Of a DNA stretch of 64,000 bases, positions 50,925-62,146 are shown piece by piece; positions within the stretch are counted from its first letter, which is position 1; the number at the start of each line of letters is the position of its first letter. Source of the DNA: Larix kaempferi (Eukaryota > Streptophyta > Pinopsida > Pinales > Pinaceae); contig BSBM01000608.1 of NCBI GenBank assembly GCA_027924585.1, forward strand, positions 12,002,501-12,066,500, written 5' to 3'. Made by a program: the position numbers and the translations under genes. The notes below the pieces were generated by a model. It did no database searches. It saw nothing but the letters and a program-made list of their open reading frames with translations, and was not told the DNA's origin.

Positions 50925-51800
50925 CGTTGTCAGGTCGAATTATTGTGCGTCGTCACATGTATTGTTCTATAGTTGCATATTCTTGCTGGATTTCAGTGAT
51001 TATAAGTTTTGCGAGCGAATTCATGTCCTTTATTAGAAAACGATGGCTCCACTCCATCCATATATCCATCAATGGTAGACCTACCTATCTCTTATGGTCA
51101 GGTTGTTAGATGCCTAACATTCCAAGATCAGCAATTTTGTGTACAAATGATGGTTCTTAACAGAGATGTAATGGGTTGCTTCACAACTACATTAAGCTTT
51201 TCGTTTAATTATTGCCCATAGTTGAGTATAAGTTTTTCCCGTGAACCTTACGGCTCCATCCCCTCCTCGTTGCATACCCGGGAACATAATGACAAATCCA
51301 TGCATACCTAGGAACATAATGACAAATCCAGTTATTGAAAGAAGAGTGACGGACAAAAACGTGATTGGTTCCAAGGAACATAATGACAAATCCATGTATT
51401 GGGACTTGGCTCAAAATGCCCATATATCAACTACGAGCAATCCAATAAATGAAAAGCTTAACGTAGTTGTGAAGCAACCCATTACATCTCTGTTAGGAAC
51501 CATCCTTTGTACACAAAAATGCTCATCTTGGAATGTTAGGCATCTGATAACATGACCGAAAGAGATGGGTAGGTCTGCCATTGATGGATATATGGATGGA
51601 ATGGAGCCATCGTTTTCTAATAGAGGACGTGAATTCACCCGCAAAACTTATAATCACTGACATCCAGCAAGAATATGCAACTATGGAACAATAATGAAAA
51701 ATACGGGAAATAATTAAACGAAATGCTCCATCGTTAGCAGGAAGAAAGTTATAATCAACTATGGGCAATAATTAAATGAAAAGGTTCGCGGGAAAAACTT
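50925..51800. repeat. Fold-back inverted repeat
   Basis: An arm at about 50950-51245 pairs with the reverse complement of about 51440-51800. Matching phrases include TAGTTGCATATTCTTGCTGG against CCAGCAAGAATATGCAACTA, and GTAATGGGTTGCTTCACAAC against GTTGTGAAGCAACCCATTAC. The loop side holds three copies of GGAACATAATGACAAATCCA (51283-51395). The right arm carries a ~58-bp tandem unit (TATAATCAACTA...ATTAAA(T/C)GAAAAGGTTCG(C/T)GG, 51750-51850). No coding frame is credible. Confidence 0.8.
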
Positions 51801-51849
51801 ATAATCAACTACAGGAAATAATTAAACGAAAAGGTTCGTGGTAAAAACT

Positions 51850-52540
51850 CATATATCATGGGGAGAACTGGGGAGCAATCATAAGACTCAAGCATTTCTC
51901 ATAAAACAACAGAGGAAGTAAAAGAAAATTCCATGGCTTCCTGGATGATTTCAGTGCTGTGATATGGGGCACGGTTAGCCTATATATAGTGAGTGGCCAC
52001 TGTGTTGATGGATTAAAAATATTTTGTTGGATTAATCGTACATGTATCACTCCAATAGATTCCTTGAAAATCCAATGGCCAAGATGCCTGCTTCCAACGC
52101 ATTAAATGGCCTACAGCAAGCTCCTATAGCAAGCTGAATAATATTCACCGTAAGTTTCAGCCTATGTGAATCAATTATACCATAAATTAAATTATGCAAT
52201 TACTTCCCATGATTTTTTTTAAGAAACAAAATTGTTTATGTGAATCAAGTATACCATATATTAACCCTGGATGTGGGCGTCACCATTATACAAGGGGCCA
52301 CGTGTCAGACATGAGGAGGGAACGTGGGGGAGGATCCTCGACCCATGCACCCATAACATGGAATGCGTGCCCCATGCAATATACCACCTCCCTTGCTTCC
52401 ACTTGCCTGCCCTCACATGTGCAGCTTTATGGCTCCTTCTCGATGCTTCGCTTGCAAGTCCCTTCACCAGATAGCTAGCTGCAACTCTGGTACCTCGACC
52501 CTCTACGCATTCAAAGAAGCCCTCACCTTGGGGCAGCTCC
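51850..52540. other. Noncoding stretch
   Basis: A short direct repeat (GTGAATCAA(T/G)TATACCATA(A/T)ATTAA) occurs near 52165 and 52240. A GCCACGTGTC box lies near 52299. No gene is recognised. Confidence 0.45.
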
Positions 52541-52660
52541 ATGTTTACTGGGGAGATGCCCCATTCTCTCTACTATGTCTACTAGGGAGCTGCCCCATTC
52601 TCTTTGCTCTGTCTATTAGGGAGTTGCCCCATTCTCAAGGAATAATGGGGCATCTCAACT
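52541..52660. repeat. ~42-bp tandem repeat with inverted partner
   Basis: Three units of GGGAG(A/C/T)TGCCCCATTCTC followed by T-rich DNA with (T/G)CT(A/C)TGTCTA. A reverse copy, AATGGGGCATCTC, closes the block near 52645, so the last part can fold back. Confidence 0.65.
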
Positions 52661-52940
52661 ATTATCAGTTTAAAACTGATTTGGAGTGTATCAGTTTTAA
52701 ACTTCATTAAGGAACTTCTACTCATCAACTCAACCATAAATTCCTTACACCATCTTCATCTCCAACTACTTCTCATTTCTCCACAAACTGCAGGCTATAC
52801 TTCTCATTTCGACCCTGGTCATATAACATCCTCGTTGCTGGTTCAGAACATGGAGGAGCTTAAAACAATCCCCAAACGTTAAATGGTACCATTAATATCC
52901 TTAATATTCATTTAAACAATCTTTAAACTAATTTTAAAAA

Positions 52941-54245
52941 TCAAATATGCCACGTGTCACAATATAAGCGTTCCATGTGTCGCAAAATTTATAGAAGTTT
53001 TGCTTTAAAGACTTTGCTGGCAAGTAGAAATATTCTCAGAGAAAGAGCGACCGCTCTTTCTCCAAGGTGTTCTATTGTTACAATTCCCTCCTAAATGAAG
53101 GGTCGACTGAGCCTTCTTATTCCTAATATTCTTTTCATAATAGTTCGACACTGCAAGAAGGGTCGATTGATCCTTCTTGTAATATCCATTATGGCTATAG
53201 TTGAATTGATGGATAAAGGTTTTGACAATTAACTACGAAAAGGGGCAGCCGATCCTTATTGTCATAAAACGGAAGTCGAGACAAACCATTTTTATATGAT
53301 ATAACTTCCGAGGTGTTCTATTTTTCAATTCCCTCATAATTGAAGGGTCGGTCAACCATTCTTATTCCCCATATTATTTTCATAATAGTTCGACATTGCA
53401 AGAAGGGTCGGTCAATCGTTCTTGTGTTCTCCATTATGGATATAGCTGAATTGTTGGATAAAGGTTTTCACAATTAACTACGAAAAGAAGGGACGACCGA
53501 TCCTTCTTATCGGAAAACAGAAGTTGCAACAAACTATTTCTATATGTTATAAGTTCCAGGGTGTTCTAGTTTAACAATTCCCTCGAAATTGAAGGGTCGA
53601 CTGACCCATCTTATTCCCAATATTATTTTCATAATAGCTCGACACTGCAAGAAGGGTTGGTCGATCCTTCTTGTATTCTCCATTATGGATATAGTTGAAT
53701 TGCTAGATAAATGTTTTCACAATTAACTTATATCCTTCTTGTCGGACAATAGAAGTCGGGACAAACCATTTTTATATGTTATAACTTAGAGGATTGACTT
53801 GTTATTGAAACAATGACTGGATATTTTAGACATTGAATTTTTCACCTTAAAATTTTGAACATTTACAAATGAAAATTGCATTTTTTTTATTTGAAATTCA
53901 CACTTTTCAAATCCGAAATTGCATTTTTTGTTTTTAAATTCACAATTTTCAAATCAAAATTGGCATTTTTTTAATTTGAAATTCACACTTTTCAAATCAA
54001 AATTTGCATTTTTTTTATTTTAAATTCACAATTTTCAAATCAGAATTTACATTTTTTTATTTGAAATTCACACATTTTGAATTGAAATTCATAGCTTCAT
54101 AACAAAAAAAGTGCAATTTTAAGGTTCATAAGTAGTAAAAAATGCACTATTCGAATATAAAAACACACTTTTCAAACCCAATATTGCCACTTTCAGAACC
54201 CGTTTTTGCACTTTAGAAAGGTTGATATTGACACTTTCAAAGTCT
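52941..54245. repeat. PAL copy C
   Basis: Same head as A and B, but the second CACGTG is changed to CATGTG (the first is intact at 52951-52956). The first palindrome is GAGAAAGAGCG/CGCTCTTTCTC with AC in the centre. Several GAAGGGTCG-type units follow to ~53680, then the AT-rich array (53870-54090) and the same tail as copy A. Confidence 0.8.
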
Positions 54246-54299
54246 AAATTCACACTTTCTTAGTCCAAAATTTGCCTAATTTGTCCAAATTTAATGAAA

Positions 54300-57200
54300 T
54301 TGGCATTATTTCCCGGAATTGGTCCAATTGTGTGTAAGTTTGTATGCCCAAGAGAAAAGGATCATTGTTTCCAAAATTGACTCTATGATTTTCCCTATCA
54401 ATAGAGGATTCCTACAATAAATATTTGGAATTGATGAAGACATAAATCATTAGGGATTCGATGAAGAGGCTTTGAATTCCAAGCTCAGAGAATTGTCCGC
54501 AGAAAGTAGAGAGATTTTACTCAGATCATTGCTACCATCTGAACCATCACCATACAAGATGGAAATTTTTTGCGAAGCAATATTTAGTTGAAATATCCAT
54601 GGAATGAAAGGTGTGGGGTTATAATTAAGACTTGATAGGTGATGAAACAATTCTATGCATGTTGTTCATGATTAATCTCTTTTTTCAAGAATCCTATGTT
54701 AATCTAGACTTTGTCTCTTTTCTAGTAGATACGATGCAAGACCAATTTAAGAAATCCACCTCCATGAATTGTTTTAGGTATCAATCCTATATTTTGTATA
54801 TGATTTTATATCATAACAAATATTTCTTTGACCAAACTGACTTGAAAAATCCATAGCTCATCCCACCAATGAAGGATTCCTTGAATTCTCAAATACTATC
54901 ATGTCCATTAAAATCTATACTTTGTTGTTTGATGCGCCTCCCTCAAGAGTATTTCCAGAATGTAAAGGTCTATTACAATTAAGTCTAGAAGTTTTTGTAG
55001 GAGATTGGTTATGTTATGAGGACCACACTGAGATTAGGATTTATGAGTCTGAGCTACCTCTATATAATATATCTATTTTCCTGACTCATAGATTTTTTTT
55101 TCCTTAGAATACATCTGGAAGAGGTTTGATTTTGATGAAAAACTTTGCACTTTATCAAGCATAATAGAACCAGAACTTTCAAATTGTCGCAAGAAGCAGG
55201 TCCTTTTATATTCAGAACCAGGACTGTCGAGTCCATGGTTGAAGAGATGATGGGTAGCTTGAACCTTCCCATAGGTTTCAATTGGAGATATGACCCAAGA
55301 GGTATTTTTTCAGCAAAGAGGAGGCCATTTGGATATCTAAGTATAAGCATGAACCACATCATGAGCTAGATAAAATGGCCCACTTTCAAAGTTGGGAAGA
55401 AGTGAAGAAATTATTATATCCATATTCTCAAACAATTCACAAATTATTTCAACTCCTCATAAGGCTGATGCATTAGGAAACATATCAATAAGAGACTTGA
55501 CTTCTAATACTGAAATGCAATATTCAGGAAGCCTTGGGTCCCAAACTAAAAGGTCTAGAACTGAGCAATAATTATATCTTGTGATTCAACGGAGGCCTAC
55601 TTTGACTCTACTGGCCACAGGAGCTAGGTTCATCATCTCAAAAAGAGGCATCGCCAAGAACCCATACTTCTCTTGTCAACTATAGGATTTTTAGTGTTTT
55701 TGCTTAGATAAAGGATGAAAACATTGATTTACAAAAAGTAATGTTTCCAAAAAAGGAAATTTCTACTAGAGAATGAGCAATATTGTTATCTGCTCTTCAT
55801 TTGAAGCAAGGCACCCTCAAAATGGCAATTTTATAGCCTATTGTGCTTGGTGGGAAAATAAGGTATTCAAATTTCAAAACCACTAAAGTTACACCTAATC
55901 AGGATGCATTCCACCCAAGAGAAAGATGGATTTTCATAGGAATACATGTGAAGTAGTATATCCTTATGTCCTCAAATATACCATGAGTGCCAATAAGCTC
56001 TAAAATTCATTCAATAGACTTGATCTCCTGCTAAAAAATGAAAAAACATCAATTAAAGCTAAGCAATTAAATATAGGTGAGTTGGAGCAGCAGATAGCAA
56101 AATTGGGAAAATATCCTACTAATCTAGCTCTTGTTAATGACATGTTGAAAGAGAAAGATAAATAAATCACGGCCTTGAGGAAAATGTTGAAAATGCTAGT
56201 GGATGAACATGTATATAAGGATGAACTATTAGCATTCCAAGTAGAGAAAGAAAAGTGACCACTGAAAATCAAAGTCATAAGGAAAGAATTGAAACTCCTG
56301 AAAAATAGATTGTTGAGTTGAAACAATGACTACAGTTTTTTATGCTACATCCTTTGTAGACCCAATAGACCAGTTGTCTAAAACCATGTCTAATATTAGC
56401 ATCAAGGATTCTCAAATTAATAAGATCAAACATGAATTAAGGAAAAAACTGGATGAGGTGCAGACACTCAATGAAGAGGTTGTCAAGAAAAATGCAGTCA
56501 TCACAAAGCTACATCAATCCAAAGGAATGTTTCAAAAAGAGATTGGACGACTCACCAAAGAGATGAGTGGGAATCCTTTGCTGAAAGCTATTAAACTTCT
56601 GGAAAGGGATAAAATATCCATTTTGATGAATCAACATTGGGGGCACATTACTATCTCTCAGGACAACTAGGAATTGATTGTGACAACCTCCCAAGATTCT
56701 AGAAATGTACTTAGCAACCTTGATAAGAAGCTATAAACTGCAAAAGAAATTATAATATTCTTAATGGGAGATATTATGAAGAGATTTAGGCTTTTCCCAT
56801 CAAGGAAAGAACCAAAATTGTCATGGAAGATAATAAGTTTATAAATAAAAATATTCTGACACATAACATACATGAGCTAGCATCGCAGTTGTCTAAGGAT
56901 GTTGGTTCTTTCAAATCAACTTTTGGGAATGTATTCAATTAGGGAATTCCCTCCCCATGGGATGGAAATGGAGACTTGTGCCATAAGGAAAATTATGATA
57001 CTATCCAGGATTTTTCACATAGTTCTAATTCCAATTTTGTTGGTGTGGAAGAGCTAAACATGAAGACAGTTTTCGGAAGACTACATGAATATTTTGTGCT
57101 ACTTGCAAGTTTGCAGACTATTTTTTAAACTCTTCCCAAGCTCACCTTTGAGAATTACACAGAATTGGATATTTCTCGGCGAGAGATGAATATTTTCCAA

Positions 57201-57420
57201 TACCCCAAGGGAAAAGATCAGAAAAACATTACAAAATTGCTGGCTCTTAGGCAACATGAATGGACACCAATATTACAGGAAACTGATAGAGCATCCTCCT
57301 CCTAGTCACCTCAGCAACAACTTCAACCACCTCTTTAGTAGACTGAACATCCACCTCAGCAAGGAGGACCACAAATAGTATTCCCTTCCACTCAACAGAC
57401 TAGATAGTGAAAGCAATTTC
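54300..57420 (+). pseudogene. Heavily decayed protein region with coiled coil
   Basis: Plus-strand coding traces run through this region but are broken by many stops and frame changes. Better pieces: 54901-55107 (LLFDAPPSRVFPECKGLLQLSLEVFVGDWLCY...), a stretch around 55200-55400 with FNWRYDPRGIFSAKRRPFGYLSIS, and 56326-56670, a heptad-rich coiled coil (ELRKKLDEVQTLNEEVVKKN). A Gln/Pro-rich C-terminal part is at ~57290-57400. I do not recognise the family. It follows PAL copy C directly and may have been carried by the same unit. Confidence 0.45.
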
Positions 57421-58268
57421 GCAATTAGTATTTTCCAAGTAATAATTGTAACATAAAGAGGAATTTGTTATGTAACAAAAAGTTTGTTGTAACAAATTAT
57501 AAAGTTGAGTGATATAAATAGAGTGAGTGACCCCTTTTAAAGGGTCGACAGTTTGTTTGGTCTAAAGTGTAACTTCTCAAATATTTTGTGGGATCGAGGA
57601 TATGAGAGATATTTTTCTTTTTGTAATCTGAAATATGGTGAATTCAGAATTTTTTACCATTACAGTCAGTTCTTCTTTTTCCTTTTTGATTAGAGGCCCT
57701 CCATCTTCATGTAATTACGCCATTATGCTATATAATGAAATCTCTAAGGTAGTCGTTATCCCACATTTGTATCAAATGATGTGATGAATGTTCTTTTCTT
57801 TCCTGTTAATGTGTTTTGATGTAATCATGATATCCTATTTGAAATAAATGTGTTCTCTCTGTGATAATATTGATATCTTGGAAGGTACATTTTGTCTTGA
57901 ACTACTGAATTCCATTTTTCTTGGTACAATTTCTCTATCGTGGAATTAAGATTTTCTTTCTATAGTACCTTTATACACTGCATCCATTCACTCATTTCAT
58001 AAGATTTTTTTGTAATGTAAAAAATGATTCCCAACACTGTTCATTTCCTCATATGTCTCATGTCATGTTGAATAGGAATTCAATCAAATCATAAAGATTC
58101 AGAAATATTATATCTTTCCTCTTTGAGCAAATAAAATAAAATACAAACACAAGCTTACTAATGCCCTGGCATAGTTCCAAAACAACCTTGGAACATCATA
58201 GGGACTAATAGGCGGTTCATCTAAGTAGTGCCTTGAGGATCCAAGGTATATGATCACTGTTTAGATGA
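57421..58268. other. Noncoding stretch with a TATA-like box
   Basis: GATATAAATAGAG lies at about 57508-57520. Repeated GTAACA/TTGTTAC-like words occur just upstream (57440-57500). No LTR partner was found within the window. Confidence 0.4.
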
Positions 58269-58284
58269 GGTATTTGCAAATACC
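58269..58284. repeat. Perfect 16-bp palindrome
   Basis: GGTATTTGCAAATACC, followed at once by CCCAC...GTGGG with an 8-base loop. Its role is unknown. Confidence 0.8.
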
Positions 58285-58424
58285 CACTAAAGGAAGTGGG
58301 TATATATTCCCCTTACAGGGTCAAGAAATCCATAAACTTTGTCACAAGTATAGAGGTTGATTTTTGTCGTGTTCATGTAGATGTTTTTAAACGTTTTGTG
58401 TCCTAGGGGATGAGGATCTTGTTT

Positions 58425-58628
58425 CTAGGTAACCACCCCTTGATTGTTAAATGGTTGTTGCAACACAACTTGCTGGGGTTGTTGTGCATTAGGTTCTTGA
58501 ATGGGAGTGGTTGACTCCTTCTTCCTTGCCTCATGCAATCGTTGACACTCGAGTATCAACAAATGATTATATGTGTAGTGTCCATATTCTTTGTAGATGG
58601 AGCAAGGATAGTTCATCATAAGTTTCAT
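58425..58628 (-). pseudogene. Remnant of a gag zinc-knuckle tail
   Basis: The minus-strand frame reads YPCSIYKEYGHYTYNH, resembling CX2CX4HX4C with the second and last Cys lost, followed by a Gln/Pro/Val-rich tail (QQPQQVVLQQP). That is the typical look of the end of a plant gag. It is too short and altered to be functional, and no neighbouring pol is seen. Confidence 0.45.
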
Positions 58629-58879
58629 GTTATTTCATTATTAAGGGGGATTATTAGTCCCCTCATTCTAGTTACTCATGTTCTGGTTCTATTGGGGAGT
58701 GGTATTTCCCCCCTGTCCCTACTGTTAGTTTTGTTTATTTTTCGTTTCTTCTTCCCCTGATTTTGAGGATTCGGGGGATTGGATGCATTCAATTATAGAA
58801 ATCATTGATTTTGTTTCACGGTAGATTGTTGTATGGATCTGTTGCTCCATATTCTGTGGATGTAGGAACCAGTGGTGCC

Positions 58880-59342
58880 TGTTAGCTTTTCAGAATTTAA
58901 TACATTCTGATCTAGGATCTTAACTAAAAGAACAACATTTACAACATATCAAGCATAAGAGACAAGAGACAAGAGACACAAAACATTTCACTAGGGAAAA
59001 CCAAGAAGGTGAAAAACCCCGCAACTTCCTCAGAGATAGACTAAGCATCAATACAATGATCACCATGATCAAACCCAAGAGATAGATATCTACAGCAGCA
59101 TTCTCGTCCTCCACTTGTACGCATCCTCCTCTTCTCTCACTAATGCGAAGTGAGTGAACAATAGAATCTGTAAAATGAGAGAGACACACTCTCTATTTAT
59201 ACACTACATCACTTGACCTTTACTCAACTACGTCAGCCCTAACTTAGCCACATAACATAATGCTGACTGGGCTAACCCGCAATAGGGTGGTCTAATAACC
59301 CTTTGACCCACATGACTCATTGTTATACCTCCATATTTCACA
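58880..59342 (-). mobile_element. Solo LTR of copia type
   Basis: It starts TGTTAGC and ends TTCACA, 463 bp. Flanks GTGCC (58875-58879) and GTGTC (59343-59347) match at four of five positions, a plausible target duplication. Its internal order (ACACAA, GGGAAAACC, GTGAAAAACCCC, CTCTATTTATAC, GGTCTAATAACCC) parallels the COP LTR, so it is a relative read on the minus strand. No internal region or partner is present, hence a solo LTR formed by recombination. Confidence 0.7.
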
Positions 59343-59479
59343 GTGTCGCATCTTCACCACAAAAAGAGTTAACGACACTTACCCTACTACTTAAAACACC
59401 CAGAAGAGAAAAATGATGAGTGATCCTTGAAGGAAAACCTACCCTATCAAGAATCAACCCAACTGAGACTTCATATGCC

Positions 59480-60297
59480 TACACTACCGCGCCTTGCTCC
59501 ATCTTAGGTGCGGGGTAGTCCACACTACCGCGCTATGCTCTTTCTATGCCACACGGTACTACTGCATTATGCTCTATTGGAGAGGCGCGGTACACCTTTT
59601 TAGCCTTTTTGCCATGGCTTGTGGGATTTTGATTTTCGAGAGATTTTTGAGGATTGGTGTCCCTGATTCGATCCTAACTCACTTTCTGTGATTAGTAGGC
59701 CCGATCCACTAAACTCTCCCAAGATCCATCCTTCTCTCTTGTTGGTTAACCCTACCACACACTATAAGAGAGAGGCATTCCATAAGCAAAAGGGAGGACT
59801 CTTGGAGGTATCAAACTTATGATCTTGAAGCTTTGTGGAGATAGCTAGAGGAGGAAGCACTTGGAGCTGGGAGTTGGCTTGGATATCAAGATACCATTGT
59901 AAGTGACTTCAAGTTGGTAATAGAACATAACTTGTCTTGTTTCCCAAATCACATGTGTTGATTTTGTTTCAATGATATGATTTGTATCTATTGTAGATTT
60001 AGATCCTAACTCATATTTCAAGTTGTTAGAGAATTGTATATGCTTGTATCTTGGTTTCATTTTGACAGGTTCATTCGCGAGGACTTGGAAGTTGGAGCAA
60101 CCATAAAGACAAGCAATTGGATTGAAGGTCAGTGAGATCTCTTCTGTTTCTTCCAGCAGTTTAATCTTGAAATGTCTGTTTAGATCTAGTAATTCAAGGT
60201 AGCATTTGTTTAGTTTTGTCTTAGTTTAGAGTCCATTAAAGTCTACTTTAATCTAAGAGAATTTCTACCTATCCGTAGGGAGAAAATTCTACATACA
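59480..60297 (+). repeat. TAIL 5' LTR (left end uncertain)
   Basis: The right end, CATACA at 60297, is fixed by the primer site that follows. The section 60045-60130 is clearly related to the OUT LTR (CTTGTAT, TTTGACAG/GT, GACTTGG, GGAGCAAC, GAAGGT). The left end is unknown and could lie anywhere from 59343 on. GTAAGT at 59899-59904 and TTTTGACAG ending at 60068 look like an intron donor and acceptor. Confidence 0.6.
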
Positions 60298-60655
60298 AGA
60301 ATGGCGACTCCGCTAGTTTGAACCCCATTTGATTAAGTGATCTCACTTTCAGTCATTTTTTATTGTGATTCTTCTTTCTCTTCAAACCAGTATTGAATTT
60401 TGGTCTCCTTGACCTTTATTCTTCCCTCCTCTCTATATTTTTTCTCCCTGTGTGATCAATGAGTCCTCTGGGTCTGCAGCAACCCTGAAAATTTCATTTT
60501 TCTTTTCAAAAGTTGCATTTTCCATACTTTGCAAAAGTACCGCGCCCTCAGCACTGCCTACAGCGCGGTAGTACCGCGTATCCTGCACTCTTACCAGAGC
60601 GGTAGTGTACCAGTACCGCGCTCTAGTCTTCTTCTTCCACGCGGTAGTGTCTGCA
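59485..60655. repeat. Two clusters of ACTACCGCG / CGCGGTAGT motifs
   Basis: The motif occurs in both orientations at about 59485-59590 (three to four sites) and 60537-60655 (five to six sites). At about 60565-60579 two copies abut as CGCGGTA-G-TACCGCG, a perfect stem. These are CpG-rich islands in otherwise AT-rich DNA; one cluster is in the LTR and the other in the leader. Confidence 0.7.
60302..60316 (+). other. TAIL primer binding site
   Basis: TGGCGACTCCGCTAG, four bases after the LTR end. TGGCGACTCC is a known kind of plant Ty3/gypsy primer site; I do not assign the tRNA. Confidence 0.7.
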
Positions 60656-62146
60656 TATTTTCAATTTTTTCTTCCCTGCTTGGTTTCCAGAGTCATTTTT
60701 CATTTTTCTCTGCCTTAGTTGGTGTTTTCTATTGCCTGTTACTATCCTGTTCATTACACAGTCTTTGTGGTGTGTTTATTTCTCTTGTGAGCTTGATTAT
60801 TTTGTGAGTTAGTGGCATTATTTGCACATTGGGTCACCCCTTTAGTCTGATTGCAATGGCTTGATCTTTTCTTCACAACCAAACCATTACTACTATTCTA
60901 TTTTACTGGATCGTGTAGCTTTCATAGTCACATTGTTTCCATTATTATCATTAAAATCTATATTGAAAATTATCATTGGAGAACATTTGTGTTGTTTGAA
61001 ATAGTTTAGAAGTATTATTGTGCATTAGGAAGTGAACCATTGAAATTTGTCCCAGAAATTCTCATTTTTTGAAGCATCTTAGTTGTAATATCAGTGAATT
61101 GGAAAGAAGTGTTTATTTAAGTTTGGCTCTATTTACAAAAAGAAAACAAAAAAATTTTGTTTTTGGTTTTTAATTGCTTGTGAAAGTTTCATGCATTTAT
61201 GATCGAAGAACTCTCTCTCTTCCATAGCTAGTTTTCATCGAATACAAGGCTTATTTCGATTCATTCTCACTTGCATGGTTTGGGTCATCACAACACCACC
61301 AAGTTCACATCCATTTACCCGATTGAGTAATACAACCACTAAAATTAATCTCCCTAACTAAACCAACATTAACCTCACTTGCGGAAATCAAAAGAATTTG
61401 GTAGTTAGGTAGGACACCGAGGATAGGCATCAAAATAATTCCCCCTTGTCATTTTCATCTAAAACATAGTTGTTGTCCTCTAGTGAACTAAAATCCTCTA
61501 GTATTTATTAACACGGTCACAGCCAGTTTATGGAGGGGCCTCCTGACTGTTTTTAACTTTTAGGGGTTAAACCACCGCGAGATTGAGAACCAGATGGACT
61601 CTGTGGAATGCCGCACTCCACTTAGCCCTAAGGCTACATCAATCATTGTCTTCCTTGTAATTCATAGTAATGCAAGGGTGATAAGGCAGAAGCGCTGAAA
61701 ACCTTTTCCAACGTGTCATGAACGAGGTAGCTTAGTGACTTTTCTACTAGGGCTCTTTTACCCAGGATCCCTTTCGGTAGAGGGATATCCTTCTCATATT
61801 GGTCTCTCACGTTGTATTGTTCGACTTGGATTTCATCACCTTGCGAAGGATACAGCTTGTTGAGGTCTCCAGCTCTTAGTTAGGAGTTTGCTTTTAGTTA
61901 GGAGTTTGCTTGTTATCTCATCTTTATAGAGGGTCATTTTTCTTTTTAGTGACTGCTTTTTGTCATTCTAGCCATTATTTTTCTCAGCTCGCTTACTGAG
62001 ACACCGGTCTCAGTATAGATTTTAGAGCTTGTTTTTTTGGCCTGCGAGCCTTGCTTTTTCTAGCTCCTCTTTTGCACACTCGGTTGCATTAGAGTTTTTG
62101 AGTTCTTTGTTACGAGACTGCCCCCGGATTTCATATTCCTGCCATC
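60317..62146 (+). other. TAIL leader, 1.8 kb, noncoding
   Basis: No credible frame is present. It contains the second ACTACCGCG cluster and a tandem pair of TTAGTTAGGAGTTTGCTT (about 61876-61912). Such long untranslated leaders are common in large plant gypsy elements. Confidence 0.55.
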
